Assembly (NCBI RefSeq): GCF_001483135.1
Contig: NZ_LNAL01000008.1
Location: forward strand, 1,364,001 to 1,428,000
Direction of reading: 5' to 3'
Source of the DNA: Solirubrum puertoriconensis
GTDB taxonomy: Bacteria > Bacteroidota > Bacteroidia > Cytophagales > Hymenobacteraceae
Length of the DNA: 64,000 bases
Shown here in pieces: positions 25,106 through 32,576 of this stretch; position 1 is the first letter of the stretch, and each line of letters opens with the position of its first letter. Below the pieces are notes generated by a model. The model ran no database searches and was not told where the DNA came from. It saw only the letters and a program-made list of their open reading frames with translations. Both the position numbers and the translations under genes were made by a program.

Positions 25106-25381
25106 AAACTGGTGGAGAGGGGCAGCCGGATAGGCTGTGTGGAGCGCTAAACTTTGTGCAGGCGGTGGCGTAGAGAAGGCGGGGAGAAACTCTTCCCGAA
25201 CGTTGCAATAGGTGACCTGGTGGGCCTTGCCTGTCGGGTCCTTTTTGTATTGAATGCCAACCCTTTGTAGGCGGAGTCGTTAGCAATACTTGGTGAGGGG
25301 GTATTCGCCCCAAATAGTAAGGTGTGTAGATCCGGCGGGCCGTGCTTGCTGGGTCTCTGCCTTAGGCTTACAGCGCCTCCT

Positions 25382-25717
25382 CTACAGGGCAGCCAAACGC
25401 TCGAAGGCCGGTCGGTTTTGCTCGTCCAGCAGGTTGGCCATCCAAAACCCGAACGCAGCCGCGGGCAGCAGGTAGCCGCTCCACTCCATGCGGCGGGCGT
25501 ACACCAGGCGAATGGTCTCGTAGTCGAAGTGGACTGTGCGGTACGGCCGGTGGTCCGAGTAGCGAAACTTTCGTTTGCGGGGATTGCCCGCGGACTTCAC
25601 CGTTGCCAGTTCCGTGAAGCCAAGGTCTAAGAGGTGCCGCGCGAAGGCGTCGTTGGCTTCGTACACGGGCGCTTGTAGGGGTTTGCGGGGCTTTGTTTTT
25701 TGCATTGGTTCATCCAT
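25382..25717 (-). CDS. Hypothetical protein
   Basis: 111 residues from the ATG at 25717; the frame continues upstream to 25789. It is rich in basic residues with V-Y-E-A-N-D-A-F-A-R-H-L-L-D-L-G-F-T-E-L and a R-K-R-K-F-R-Y-S-D-H-R-P segment. No family recognised. It is divergent from the response regulator at 25815, with a 97-base shared upstream region. Confidence 0.5.
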   Translation of the reverse strand: MDEPMQKTKPRKPLQAPVYEANDAFARHLLDLGFTELATVKSAGNPRKRKFRYSDHRPYRTVHFDYETIRLVYARRMEWSGYLLPAAAFGFWMANLLDEQNRPAFERLAAL

Positions 25718-25814
25718 ACGTGGCTGGCGCTCGGGCTCTCCGAAGCGGCAGGTAATTGCGGGCAGCTGCCCTGCGCGGGGCGAACTCATCCGGTGGGCGT
25801 ACGTACGGCCTACG

Positions 25815-26234
25815 ATGAGTCACGTTCTGCCCACCATCCTGCTGGTTGACGACGACGCGCCCACGCGCTACCTCATGCAACGCGCCCTGCGGCGGCTGCA
25901 GGTGCGGGCGCAGGTGCTGGAGGCCGAAGACGGCGCCCAAGCGCTGGCGGCTGTGCAAGCCCACTGCCGCGCCTCCGACCAGCCCAGCTCGCTGCTGGTG
26001 CTGCTGGATTTGAACATGCCCGTCATGGACGGGTTGGAATTTCTGGAACACCAGGTGCACTTGCCGCAGATCTGCCGGCAAGTCACGGCCGTGATTGTCG
26101 TGACGGGCACGCCCGACCCCAAAGAGCAGGCGCGGGCCCGCGCCCTCGCGGTGGACCTGGTGCCTAAGCCCCTGGGCCCCGACGGGGTAGCGGAGCTGCT
26201 GCGGCGGTACTTGCCGGTGGCGTTGTCGGCGTAG
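25815..26234 (+). CDS. Stand-alone response regulator (receiver domain only)
   Basis: 139 residues; the whole protein is one CheY-like receiver domain. The acidic pocket is Asp12 and Asp13, the phosphoacceptor is Asp65 (L-L-D-L-N-M-P-V-M-D-G), the switch Thr is Thr97 (V-V-T-G-T-P) and the conserved Lys is Lys118 (V-P-K-P-L-G), so all key residues are present. There is no DNA-binding output domain. The style resembles Rcp1-type single receivers common in Bacteroidota. It is transcribed against its neighbours inside the prophage early region. It may tap a host histidine kinase pathway; this is inference. Confidence 0.9.
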   Translation: MSHVLPTILLVDDDAPTRYLMQRALRRLQVRAQVLEAEDGAQALAAVQAHCRASDQPSSLLVLLDLNMPVMDGLEFLEHQVHLPQICRQVTAVIVVTGTPDPKEQARARALAVDLVPKPLGPDGVAELLRRYLPVALSA

Positions 26235-26253
26235 TGCCATTGGCGGTCGGGGG

Positions 26254-26595
26254 TTAGTTTTTTCCTAAATCGCAGGCGGAAAGTTGCAGGGCGAGCTCGC
26301 GCACCCCGTGGTCGGCAGCCAACTGCCGCAAGGCTGCAATCAGCCGAGGCGGGCAATTCGTAAAGACCACTCGGCCGTTAATGCCGGTGGCCACGGCGAA
26401 TGCCGGCGGGAGCGCACGAAACACCTTGCTTTCGGCTTGTTTCGCAGCCTCAGAGCGCACCACCTCGGCCGGGAGCGTCTCCGATCGGGTGACGGGCTTC
26501 GGTGGCGCTGGTGCGGCGCTGGTAGCCTTAGTGCGGCCTTTCTTGTCCAGCTTCACGCCCTGCGCTTCCAGCTGCTTGCGAACGGCGTCGGTCAT
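26254..26595 (-). CDS. Hypothetical early phage protein
   Basis: 113 residues. Residues 1-60 are a charged linker-like region (K-K-G-R-T-K-A-T, then P/A-rich); residues 60-113 form a compact alpha/beta part with L-R-Q-L-A-A-D-H-G-V-R-E-L-A-L-Q-L. No family recognised. Its start overlaps the upstream small gene by four bases (ATGA), so it is in the leftward early operon. It ends 19 bases from the convergent response regulator. Confidence 0.6.
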   Translation of the reverse strand: MTDAVRKQLEAQGVKLDKKGRTKATSAAPAPPKPVTRSETLPAEVVRSEAAKQAESKVFRALPPAFAVATGINGRVVFTNCPPRLIAALRQLAADHGVRELALQLSACDLGKN

Positions 26596-26795
26596 ACCGG
26601 TATCCCTTGAGCACTTCTGGGTTGTTTTAGGGAGGCCTGCACGACCCGGTGCTGGTTGGCCTGGTTGAAGGCTAACACCACGTCATCGTCCTGGCTGCGG
26701 TCGGCGTGCGGGTTGCGGAAGTGATAATAAACACGCTTGGCAGCATCGGCCGTGCGTTGGCGGTTGAGCTGATCGTTGTTGGTGGAGGTGTTCAT
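26592..26795 (-). CDS. Hypothetical early phage protein (67 aa)
   Basis: Helical, basic and Gln/Asn-rich (N-D-Q-L-N-R-Q-R-T-A-D-A-A-K-R-V-Y-Y-H-F). No family recognised. It overlaps both neighbours by four bases, and such chained ATGA junctions through 26254-26950 support a real operon of small early genes following the helicase loader. Confidence 0.6.
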   Translation of the reverse strand: MNTSTNNDQLNRQRTADAAKRVYYHFRNPHADRSQDDDVVLAFNQANQHRVVQASLKQPRSAQGIPV

Positions 26796-26950
26796 TGCTT
26801 GGTGGGCTGTTCCAGCGGCAGGCGCCGGCGTAGGAGTTCGGTGTTGAAGAAGTTGACAGTGTCCTGATCACCGCGCCAGAGGTGCCGGCGGCGGTAGAGC
26901 TGGGCCGGCGGTTCGTCGGCCAAGGCCAGCCAGAATTGCTTGCGGTTCAT
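26792..26950 (-). CDS. Hypothetical early phage protein (52 aa)
   Basis: Starts at the ATG at 26950, which overlaps the TGA of the helicase-loader gene, and ends with a TGA overlapping the ATG at 26795. The product is basic, with F-W-L-A-L-A-D-E-P-P-A-Q-L-Y-R-R-R-H-L-W and T-E-L-L-R-R-R-L-P-L. No family recognised; the operon junctions are the main evidence. Confidence 0.6.
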   Translation of the reverse strand: MNRKQFWLALADEPPAQLYRRRHLWRGDQDTVNFFNTELLRRRLPLEQPTKQ

Positions 26951-27717
26951 GCGCGCCGATCGGGAGCCTCTGCCGAAAACTTGACCGTATTGAACATCTC
27001 CCGCATGCGGCTCCGGACGCGGTTCTCGTACCGGGCCTCGATCTGGTCGGCACTCAGGTTGGTGGTGATGTGGGTGGCGAAGGGCTGCAGGCGACCGGCT
27101 ACCAGCTCATCGTAGCGCGAGAGCAGCACCTCGGCCATGGGGTTGACGGCGTTGGCGTAGTGCTTTACCTCGGTCGACTCGGCCCCTAGATCATCGAAGC
27201 ACACCCCGGTGGCGCCAGCCTGCAGGTAAGGGCCCAATCCCTCGGGGCCTTGCTGCTGGTAGCGCTCGGCTACCTTGCGCGTGCTGAGCACCCCGTAGCC
27301 CTGCAGCGGGTTGCGCATGAACAGCTTCATCAGGAAGCTCTTGCCGCGGCCCACGTTGCCCATGAGCAGCAAGCCTTTGCGGCGGGAGTAGCCCGGGCGC
27401 AACGCATCGAACCGGGCGTCGCCGGCGAAGTACAGGCACAGGGTCCAGAACACTTCCTCCACGCCGTTGTCGAGGCTGAAGCCGGGCACCAGCTGCCGGG
27501 CCTCGTAGAGCTTGATCTGGTAAATCTGCTCGGCGGTGAAGGTTTCCGGCTTGGGCGGGTTAGCCACGTCCCAGCGGTACTGGGCCATGCGCAGCGCGTC
27601 CCATTTGGCTTGGCGGGCCGCAGCCAACGCTGCCGCTGCTTCTTCCTCGGAGAGCACGGTGTCGGCCGGCGAGGACGGCAGCACGGGGCGCAGGTTAGAG
27701 ATCGCCGTAATCGTCAT
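26947..27717 (-). CDS. DnaC-like helicase loader (AAA+ ATPase)
   Basis: 256 residues from the ATG at 27717 (M-T-I-T-A-I-S); the open frame extends to 27789, but that would overlap the replication gene by 95 bases. The N-terminal ~100 residues are helical, then Walker A G-N-V-G-R-G-K-S at about 120-127, Walker B V-C-F-D-D at about 172-176, a sensor-like T-H-I-T-T-N-L-S, and basic R-V-R-S-R-M near the C-terminus. DnaC-type loaders deliver the replicative helicase to the origin. It directly follows the replication initiator gene, a lambda O/P-like arrangement. Confidence 0.85.
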   Translation of the reverse strand: MTITAISNLRPVLPSSPADTVLSEEEAAAALAAARQAKWDALRMAQYRWDVANPPKPETFTAEQIYQIKLYEARQLVPGFSLDNGVEEVFWTLCLYFAGDARFDALRPGYSRRKGLLLMGNVGRGKSFLMKLFMRNPLQGYGVLSTRKVAERYQQQGPEGLGPYLQAGATGVCFDDLGAESTEVKHYANAVNPMAEVLLSRYDELVAGRLQPFATHITTNLSADQIEARYENRVRSRMREMFNTVKFSAEAPDRRA

Positions 27718-28693
27718 TGTGGGGGGCACGGTAGCGGTCGGCGGTGCTGACACGGGCAGCAGAGCCGCCAGGCTTGCGGGTTGCGTCATCGGATTTCAGG
27801 GGGTAGAAGCCGGTCCATTCCCGGCCGATGGATTGTTTGATGATGGCCACCGCCTTGGCTTCGTTGCCGGCGGCGTGGCGGCCGAGGGTGAGCATGGCTT
27901 CCTGCTCGGAGATGTCGCCCCGGTAGGGCTTGCCCTGCTCGAGCAGGAAGCGGCGCCAGAGCACCCAGCTGTCTCGGAAGGTGTCGGTGTCGAAGGGCAG
28001 CGCCAGGGCCGGCGAGAAGTCGGTGATCGGGCGGCGTAGCCAGGTCGGCAGCGGCTCGGCTGGGGCGAGGGGGGCCGTCGCAACCGGGGGGAGTAGGGCT
28101 GCGCCTGCTTGGTCGGTAGGGGGGGCAGACTGCTCCATTTTTTTTTCGACCGGCGCGCGCTCCACTTTGTCTTCGTCTTCTACTACAGAACTAGTCTTAG
28201 TCTTATCTTCCTTATATATGTAGGTGTCAATTTTTGACACCTTTGCTGACACCTTTTCGCCCGGAATGGTATCAGAAATTGACACCTTCTCTGACACCTT
28301 TTCGGCGGAATAGGTATCAAATTTTGACACCTTTGCTGACACCTTTAGCGGGGCTACTTGGTGTCCGTTTTGCAGGGCGTAAACCGTCGCATCCCCGCGT
28401 CCATTGCCGCCGCCTTGGAAGGCCACCACGCCGCGCTCCACGAGTTCCGCGCGGGCTGCCTTCATGGTGTTCAGCGTCATGCCCAACACCAAGCAGAGCT
28501 GCTTATCGGATAGGACGAACGGGTTCGTCCAGCGCAGCCGGTTGCACTCCTGCACCAAGAAGAAGTACAGACGCGTCGCGCTGGCGCCGAACTTGCGTTC
28601 TCCGTCCAGTTGCCAGAAGCGGTTGAGCAGGTCGATGTAACTCATCTTGGGGGTGGAAGCACCGGTGGCGTCGGTGGTAAGCAAGGCCTTCAT
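27695..28693 (-). CDS. Phage replication initiator protein with winged-helix domain; carries the putative origin
   Basis: 332 residues from the ATG at 28693; the ATG at 28708 is also possible. The N-terminal region (about 20-110) reads as a winged helix: L-F-F-L-V-Q-E-C-N-R-L-R-W-T-N, then L-S-D-K-Q-L-C-L-V-L-G-M-T-L-N-T-M-K. Residues about 118-165 are three 15-residue repeats (K-V-S-x-K-V-S-x-x-D-T) encoded by the iteron array at 28223-28343. The C-terminal part (W-V-L-W-R-R-F-L-L-E-Q, then a charged end) resembles DnaD/O-type initiator tails. The loader gene follows, overlapping by 23 bases. Confidence 0.8.
   Translation of the reverse strand: MKALLTTDATGASTPKMSYIDLLNRFWQLDGERKFGASATRLYFFLVQECNRLRWTNPFVLSDKQLCLVLGMTLNTMKAARAELVERGVVAFQGGGNGRGDATVYALQNGHQVAPLKVSAKVSKFDTYSAEKVSEKVSISDTIPGEKVSAKVSKIDTYIYKEDKTKTSSVVEDEDKVERAPVEKKMEQSAPPTDQAGAALLPPVATAPLAPAEPLPTWLRRPITDFSPALALPFDTDTFRDSWVLWRRFLLEQGKPYRGDISEQEAMLTLGRHAAGNEAKAVAIIKQSIGREWTGFYPLKSDDATRKPGGSAARVSTADRYRAPHNDDYGDL
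28223..28343. repeat. Three tandem 45-bp iterons inside the initiator gene: candidate phage replication origin
   Basis: TGACACC occurs at 28235, 28247, 28280, 28292, 28325 and 28337: three pairs 12 bases apart, each pair exactly 45 bases from the next. Each unit also begins with an inverted copy, GGTGTCA or GGTATCA, at 28223, 28268 and 28313; the first forms a perfect palindrome with the following site. An AT-rich stretch (28,180-28,222) adjoins. The layout, iterons inside the initiator gene next to AT-rich DNA, matches the lambda ori plan. Origin function is inferred. Confidence 0.7.
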
Positions 28694-28748
28694 GGCGGCT
28701 GGAAACAACAGGATAACCCGCCGGCGCCAGCTGACGGGTTACCCAGGG

Positions 28749-29702
28749 TTAAGCGCTGATCTTTTGTTGTTGGCCAGCGACGATTTCTCGGGCCTCGGTG
28801 AGCAGCCCATGCATCTCTTTCACGGTAGTTACCTGCCAAGCAGAGTCTCGCAGCACTTGTTGCTTTTTGGGCAACGCGTCGAAGTATTGGTCGTGGGCGT
28901 CGAGGTAATGAAGCAACTCGGTGCGGGCCGCATTTAGCTCTTTGCGCAACGCATCGTCAGGCGTGTCGCCGTTCTCGCGCTCGTCGATGGTTTTCCTCAG
29001 GTTGGCAATGGCCTGTGTGGCACGTTCCTGATCGAGCTTGTTGATGTTCAGGAGCATCTTGGTCTTCTCCTGACGCGTAATCACCGGATGGTTCAGCAAG
29101 CGGATGATTTCCTCCTTCTGTTGCGCCGTAGCGTAGGTCGCAGTGCCGGCCAGTGGAGCGGCCTGTTCGACCTGAACCGCTTGCATCGGCTTTACTTCCA
29201 CCGCGCCGGTACCGGGTTCATTACCCGAATTATCCATCTCTTCGGCCGGAGTCGGCTCGTAGCCCGCGGCGCGGATAATCCACGCCAAGATGTTGCGGTA
29301 AGCCTTGCCCACAGCGCGGGTTTGCGCCATCGATGCAATAGCAAACTCCTGGTAGAACTTCTTGCCTTGTTCCTTATTCGAGCATATGGCGAAGCCAGCA
29401 CCGACTGTGGCTTTGTTGTTCAGGTCGTAGAGCGTCACTCGGGCCTGGTACTTTAATTCTGTGTCGGTGCTCAGGCTGATCACCTCCTCCACAATGGGCA
29501 CTATGCCCAAGCGCGAACCGGCGTACTGCCAGCCTTCGACGTTGACAAAGTCTTTGCCTTGCACCACGGTACTCAGCTTGTTCTCTTTAATGAAGTTGGC
29601 TAGGTCTTTAGCAAGCGTAAGCGTTTCATCGCTTCTCTTCAGGTTAAAGGAAGCGGCAACCGACTTGGAGGTGCGAGCGGGAGTATTCGACGTTTCTTGC
29701 AT
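28749..29702 (-). CDS. Putative phage ssDNA-annealing/recombination-associated protein
   Basis: 317 residues from the ATG at 29702, rather than the upstream start at 29771. The N-terminal half includes N-V-E-G-W-Q-Y-A-G-S-R-L-G, then A-I-A-S-M-A-Q-T-R-A-V-G-K-A-Y-R, ending in A-A-G-Y-E-P-T-P-A-E-E-M. This motif set recurs in phage proteins found next to replication genes in many Bacteroidota and Firmicutes phages and is suspected to act in single-strand annealing. The C-terminal half is a charged helix pair (about 190-317). The early position supports recombination or replication support. Confidence 0.6.
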   Translation of the reverse strand: MQETSNTPARTSKSVAASFNLKRSDETLTLAKDLANFIKENKLSTVVQGKDFVNVEGWQYAGSRLGIVPIVEEVISLSTDTELKYQARVTLYDLNNKATVGAGFAICSNKEQGKKFYQEFAIASMAQTRAVGKAYRNILAWIIRAAGYEPTPAEEMDNSGNEPGTGAVEVKPMQAVQVEQAAPLAGTATYATAQQKEEIIRLLNHPVITRQEKTKMLLNINKLDQERATQAIANLRKTIDERENGDTPDDALRKELNAARTELLHYLDAHDQYFDALPKKQQVLRDSAWQVTTVKEMHGLLTEAREIVAGQQQKISA

Positions 29703-29790
29703 AAGTTTGCAGGGCGTTAGGCGCTTTGCGCCAAGGATTACAATCGGTTTGAACCGTCGGCGGAGTGCCATCCGCCGACGGTTTTTGTTT

Positions 29791-30072
29791 TTAGCGGGCT
29801 TGGGCGGCTACTTTGGAGGCTTGCACTAACACATCCAGCGGACCGGCGAAGCTGCGGGCCTCCTTGCTGGTGAGGTGTTGGCCGAGCACGGTGAACAAGG
29901 CCTCTCTGGCGGTGTCGTAGGCTTGGCGAAAAGGCGCAGCGGCTTCGTCGACAGCTAGGTGTAACTGCTCATTAAGCGGAGCAGCGAGGCAGGCTGCTTG
30001 GCACACCGATTCGGCGGCGTCTTTTGCGGCTTTTGCTAACCGGTAAGTGTTGACAGTGGCGTTGGTGTCCAT
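29791..30072 (-). CDS. Hypothetical early phage protein (93 aa)
   Basis: Starts at the ATG at 30072 (M-D-T-N-A-T-V-N-T-Y-R-L). Ala-rich, mostly helical (A-K-A-A-K-D-A-A-E-S-V-C-Q-A-A-C-L). No family recognised; context is the leftward early cluster next to the annealing-type protein. Confidence 0.5.
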   Translation of the reverse strand: MDTNATVNTYRLAKAAKDAAESVCQAACLAAPLNEQLHLAVDEAAAPFRQAYDTAREALFTVLGQHLTSKEARSFAGPLDVLVQASKVAAQAR

Positions 30073-30169
30073 TGTGCCGAATGGAAGTGAAGGGTAGGGG
30101 AAGCAGTTGCAGATGGAGTTGGTTGACCCGGATAGCCAAGGGGCATCGCGTGCCAGAAACCCAGTTGGG

Positions 30170-30475
30170 TTATGCAACACGCAGGTAGCAGTGGCCACCG
30201 AGTCGCTTGCTGAGTTTGTAGTCGATGCAGCTGCGGCGCGAGTACAGGCACTTAGTGCCTTCCTTCCGGTACTTAAGCAGCGTGCCTTTTCGGTCTCGCT
30301 CGGCCACCAGCGTGGTGCGCGAGTTGATGCCGGTGAGCTGCAGGGCCGTGGCCGTGTCCACGTCGTCGTCGATGGCCTCGACGTAAGCCTGCAGCTGCAG
30401 CTCCAGGGCAGCAAAGCGCTGCTCCAGTTCGTGCATCTTGGCCGGCAGATCGGCGAGTTCGGCGAGGGTGGACAT
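30170..30475 (-). CDS. Excisionase-like / HTH_17-type DNA-binding protein
   Basis: 101 residues from the ATG at 30475. Residues 1-35 form a coiled coil (L-P-A-K-M-H-E-L-E-Q-R-F). Then A-L-Q-L-T-G-I-N-S-R-T-T-L-V-A-E-R and T-K-C-L-Y-S-R-R-S-C-I-D-Y match the helix-turn-helix plus wing of small MerR/Xis-like proteins. It is a good candidate for the phage excisionase or an early regulator, although it is 5 kb from the integrase. Confidence 0.65.
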   Translation of the reverse strand: MSTLAELADLPAKMHELEQRFAALELQLQAYVEAIDDDVDTATALQLTGINSRTTLVAERDRKGTLLKYRKEGTKCLYSRRSCIDYKLSKRLGGHCYLRVA

Positions 30476-30482
30476 GGAGCAG

Positions 30483-30734
30483 CTAGCGGACGATGCGGAG
30501 AATAGGCTGATTGGCTTGATCGCGGCGGGCCTGTTCATCGGCCAGCACGAAGGCTGTTTCTTCAGCGAACTGCGGGTGCTGGTAGGCCACTTCGCGGGCG
30601 ACGCGGGCGACTTCGTCGATGTGGGCAAAGCGCACGATGAGTTCTGGCATGTGGCTTTGGCGCACTTCGGCCAGCTCTTTCAGGTTCACGGGGCCGATGG
30701 TGGCGGCGGATAAGGCGAGGAGGCGGAGAGGCAT
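30483..30734 (-). CDS. Hypothetical early phage protein (83 aa)
   Basis: Helical and moderately hydrophobic at its N-terminus (L-R-L-L-A-L-S-A-A), then A-E-V-R-Q-S-H-M-P-E-L-I-V-R-F-A and A-R-E-V-A-Y-Q-H-P-Q-F-A. It lies eight bases upstream of the HTH_17-type gene in the same orientation, probably co-transcribed. No family recognised. Confidence 0.5.
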   Translation of the reverse strand: MPLRLLALSAATIGPVNLKELAEVRQSHMPELIVRFAHIDEVARVAREVAYQHPQFAEETAFVLADEQARRDQANQPILRIVR

Positions 30735-30798
30735 AAGTGGAGTTGCGGAAATGCCCTATCTTTACTGGGCGTATTGGAATCAACAAAGGGGTTCCTCG

Positions 30799-30832
30799 AG
30801 CCCTCGGTCGGTAGCACGGCCGGGGGCTTTTT
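30799..30832 (+). terminator. Hairpin with U-tract on the plus strand
   Basis: AGCCC ... CGG pairs with CCG ... GGGCT and is followed by TTTTT at 30827-30832 on the plus strand. No plus-strand gene ends here. On the minus strand it lies between two early genes, preceded by a run of A, and could act as a bidirectional signal or end a small RNA. Confidence 0.4.
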
Positions 30833-30836
30833 GCAT

Positions 30837-31193
30837 TTAGGCGGCTAGGCGTAGCGTGAGCTGAGCGGCAGTGGGGAAGAAGACCAAATCGCCGGCGGCG
30901 TAGTCGTCGACTACCACTTCCGTCAGGTGCGTGGGGGCGTCGCCGAAGAAGACTTCTTGGACAAAAGCGGGGGCGTGCTCGGCAGCGGTGCGCAGCTTGG
31001 CGGCGGTGTGACCGGGCACGTACAGGCACAAGCCATCCGGCGTTCGGGCATAGCCCAGCAAGGGCTGGGCCGGCAGCAGCAGGCCAGTACTATCGCACCG
31101 CACGGCCAGCTGATCGCCTAGGCTCGGTTGCGAGAGGGTCGTGGTGGGGCCTTCTGGTAGCAGCAGACGGCGCGCGGATTGGGACTTTTTCAT
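30837..31193 (-). CDS. Hypothetical early phage protein (118 aa)
   Basis: Starts at the ATG at 31193. It has a basic N-terminus, then alternating beta-like segments (L-A-V-R-C-D-S-T-G-L-L-L, V-V-V-D-D-Y-A-A-G-D-L-V-F-F) and ends R-L-A-A. No family recognised. It follows the Cro-like gene by 26 bases, so it is the second gene of the leftward early transcript. Confidence 0.55.
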   Translation of the reverse strand: MKKSQSARRLLLPEGPTTTLSQPSLGDQLAVRCDSTGLLLPAQPLLGYARTPDGLCLYVPGHTAAKLRTAAEHAPAFVQEVFFGDAPTHLTEVVVDDYAAGDLVFFPTAAQLTLRLAA

Positions 31194-31219
31194 CGTGCGT
31201 ATTGGGTAGGGGTAAGGGG

Positions 31220-31450
31220 TTATTGGTGCGGCTGCAGATGTGCAGCCTGCCAGGCGGCAAAGCCGTTGGGGTCGGTTTCTTGGGCTAGCTGTTCGACGGC
31301 GGGCCAGTACTTCGAATTGGTGGATTCGCTTAGCACGACATCGTTGAGCGTTGCCTTCTGCTTACAGTCCGTGCGCGTCTGAAGAATGCGGAGGTAACCA
31401 GCCGGCATGAGCTGGCGAATTCGCGTCGGCTGTGTGGCTGGATTGTCCAT
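31220..31450 (-). CDS. Cro-like regulator
   Basis: 76 residues from the ATG at 31450; the longer frame to 31531 would run through the operator region. The N-terminus R-I-R-Q-L-M-P-A-G-Y-L-R-I-L-Q-T-R fits the first helix and linker of small Cro-type proteins, followed by a possible recognition helix (A-T-L-N-D-V-V-L-S-E-S) and W-P-A-V-E-Q-L-A-Q-E. It is divergent from the CI-like repressor with a 107-base shared region, which is the strongest evidence. Confidence 0.6.
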   Translation of the reverse strand: MDNPATQPTRIRQLMPAGYLRILQTRTDCKQKATLNDVVLSESTNSKYWPAVEQLAQETDPNGFAAWQAAHLQPHQ

Positions 31451-31512
31451 ATGCAGTTTCAGTAAAGGCGTATATTGCGCCGTTCGTAGTAGTAGTAAGC
31501 CAAAGGTTAGGT

Positions 31513-31528
31513 ATTTACGAGAGTAAAT
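31513..31528. promoter_or_regulatory. Putative operator of the phage immunity switch
   Basis: ATTTAC at 31513-31518 and GTAAAT at 31523-31528 form a perfect 6+6 palindrome with a 4-base spacer, in the gap between the divergent repressor (from 31558) and Cro-like gene (from 31450). A related GTAAA half-site occurs at about 31,472. The site is likely bound by the repressor and/or Cro. Confidence 0.55.
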
Positions 31529-31557
31529 CAAGTTTTTGCCTAAATAAATTTCAGCAA

Positions 31558-32472
31558 ATGCCTGAATTAGATAGTAAAGCCACTGTTAATCAGCGTATTC
31601 AAATGCTGATTGATAAGTATGAGGGTGGTAACAAATCTGCCTTTGCGCGCGCAGTTGATATGAAATCCGGCGTAATCGGCGATTTGGTAGGGGGCAGGCT
31701 CAATAAGCCGAGCTTCGATAACCTTCTGAAGATTATGGCAGCCTATCCTTCAGTAAATACCGAATGGTTATTAACTGGAAAGGGCTCTATGCTCAAGCCA
31801 GATGTTATTGTGCGCGATGGCGACCAAGCGTTCATTGCTGAGGCAAAGAATTACGCTAAGCCCGAAGTTGCTCACACAGATACGCACGTAGTAACCCTCG
31901 ACTCAGCTCACGCCGACAACACGGCTGCACCCGTTTACAACGTAAAGGCCGCGGCTAACTACCTCGCCGGCTACGACAGCCAAGAGCAGGTGGAGCAGCT
32001 GGATGTGATCAGCTTCCCACGCTTTATGGTGAAGGGTGGCGAGCACGCCGTGTTCCCCGTGATCGGCGACTCCATGGAGCCGACCTTCCTGGCCAAGGAC
32101 TACGTGCTCTGCCGGAAGATCCCGCAGTCGGATTGGCAGTATGTCAATGACCTCACCGTGTGCGTCGTGGTGAGCAAGCCCCACGGCCTGCAGCTCAAGC
32201 GCGTGAAGGTGCGCCCCGACGAGCACCTGGTGCGGTGCAAGTCCGACAACCGCCGCCACCACTCGTTCAACCTGGACTTCGCCGAAGTGGTGGAGCTGTG
32301 GCGCTTTGAGTGGCGTCTGACGGCCAACGCCGAAAACATTACCGAAGACATCTTCCTGAAGGTCGACCGCCTCGAGGACAACCTCGAAGACCTGCGACAG
32401 ACCTTCCAGTCGCTCGTGGCTGCCAGCAACGTGCCGTTGGTGCGGGCTGGGCGGAACAACCCCGCTCAGTAA
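31558..32472 (+). CDS. CI-like repressor with S24 autoprotease domain
   Basis: 304 residues from the ATG at 31558. An N-terminal helix-turn-helix (about 10-75, N-K-S-A-F-A-R-A-V and S-F-D-N-L-L-K-I-M) is followed by a linker with Ala-Gly at 137-138 (A-N-Y-L-A-G-Y), a likely self-cleavage site, and the S24 domain with Ser172 in G-D-S-M-E-P and Lys214 in L-K-R. LexA/CI family members cleave themselves when RecA filament forms, so induction by DNA damage is expected. The C-terminal ~50 residues add a helical extension. It maintains lysogeny, diverging from the Cro-like gene. Confidence 0.9.
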   Translation: MPELDSKATVNQRIQMLIDKYEGGNKSAFARAVDMKSGVIGDLVGGRLNKPSFDNLLKIMAAYPSVNTEWLLTGKGSMLKPDVIVRDGDQAFIAEAKNYAKPEVAHTDTHVVTLDSAHADNTAAPVYNVKAAANYLAGYDSQEQVEQLDVISFPRFMVKGGEHAVFPVIGDSMEPTFLAKDYVLCRKIPQSDWQYVNDLTVCVVVSKPHGLQLKRVKVRPDEHLVRCKSDNRRHHSFNLDFAEVVELWRFEWRLTANAENITEDIFLKVDRLEDNLEDLRQTFQSLVAASNVPLVRAGRNNPAQ

Positions 32473-32576
32473 CTCCAAGCAGACCCAGCATAGGTGCCTT
32501 AATCCTTGCTTCCGTGCTTAGGCACGTGTTCGTGCAATTGCAGGAGCACAGCTTTCTTCTCTCACCCATTACCTAT

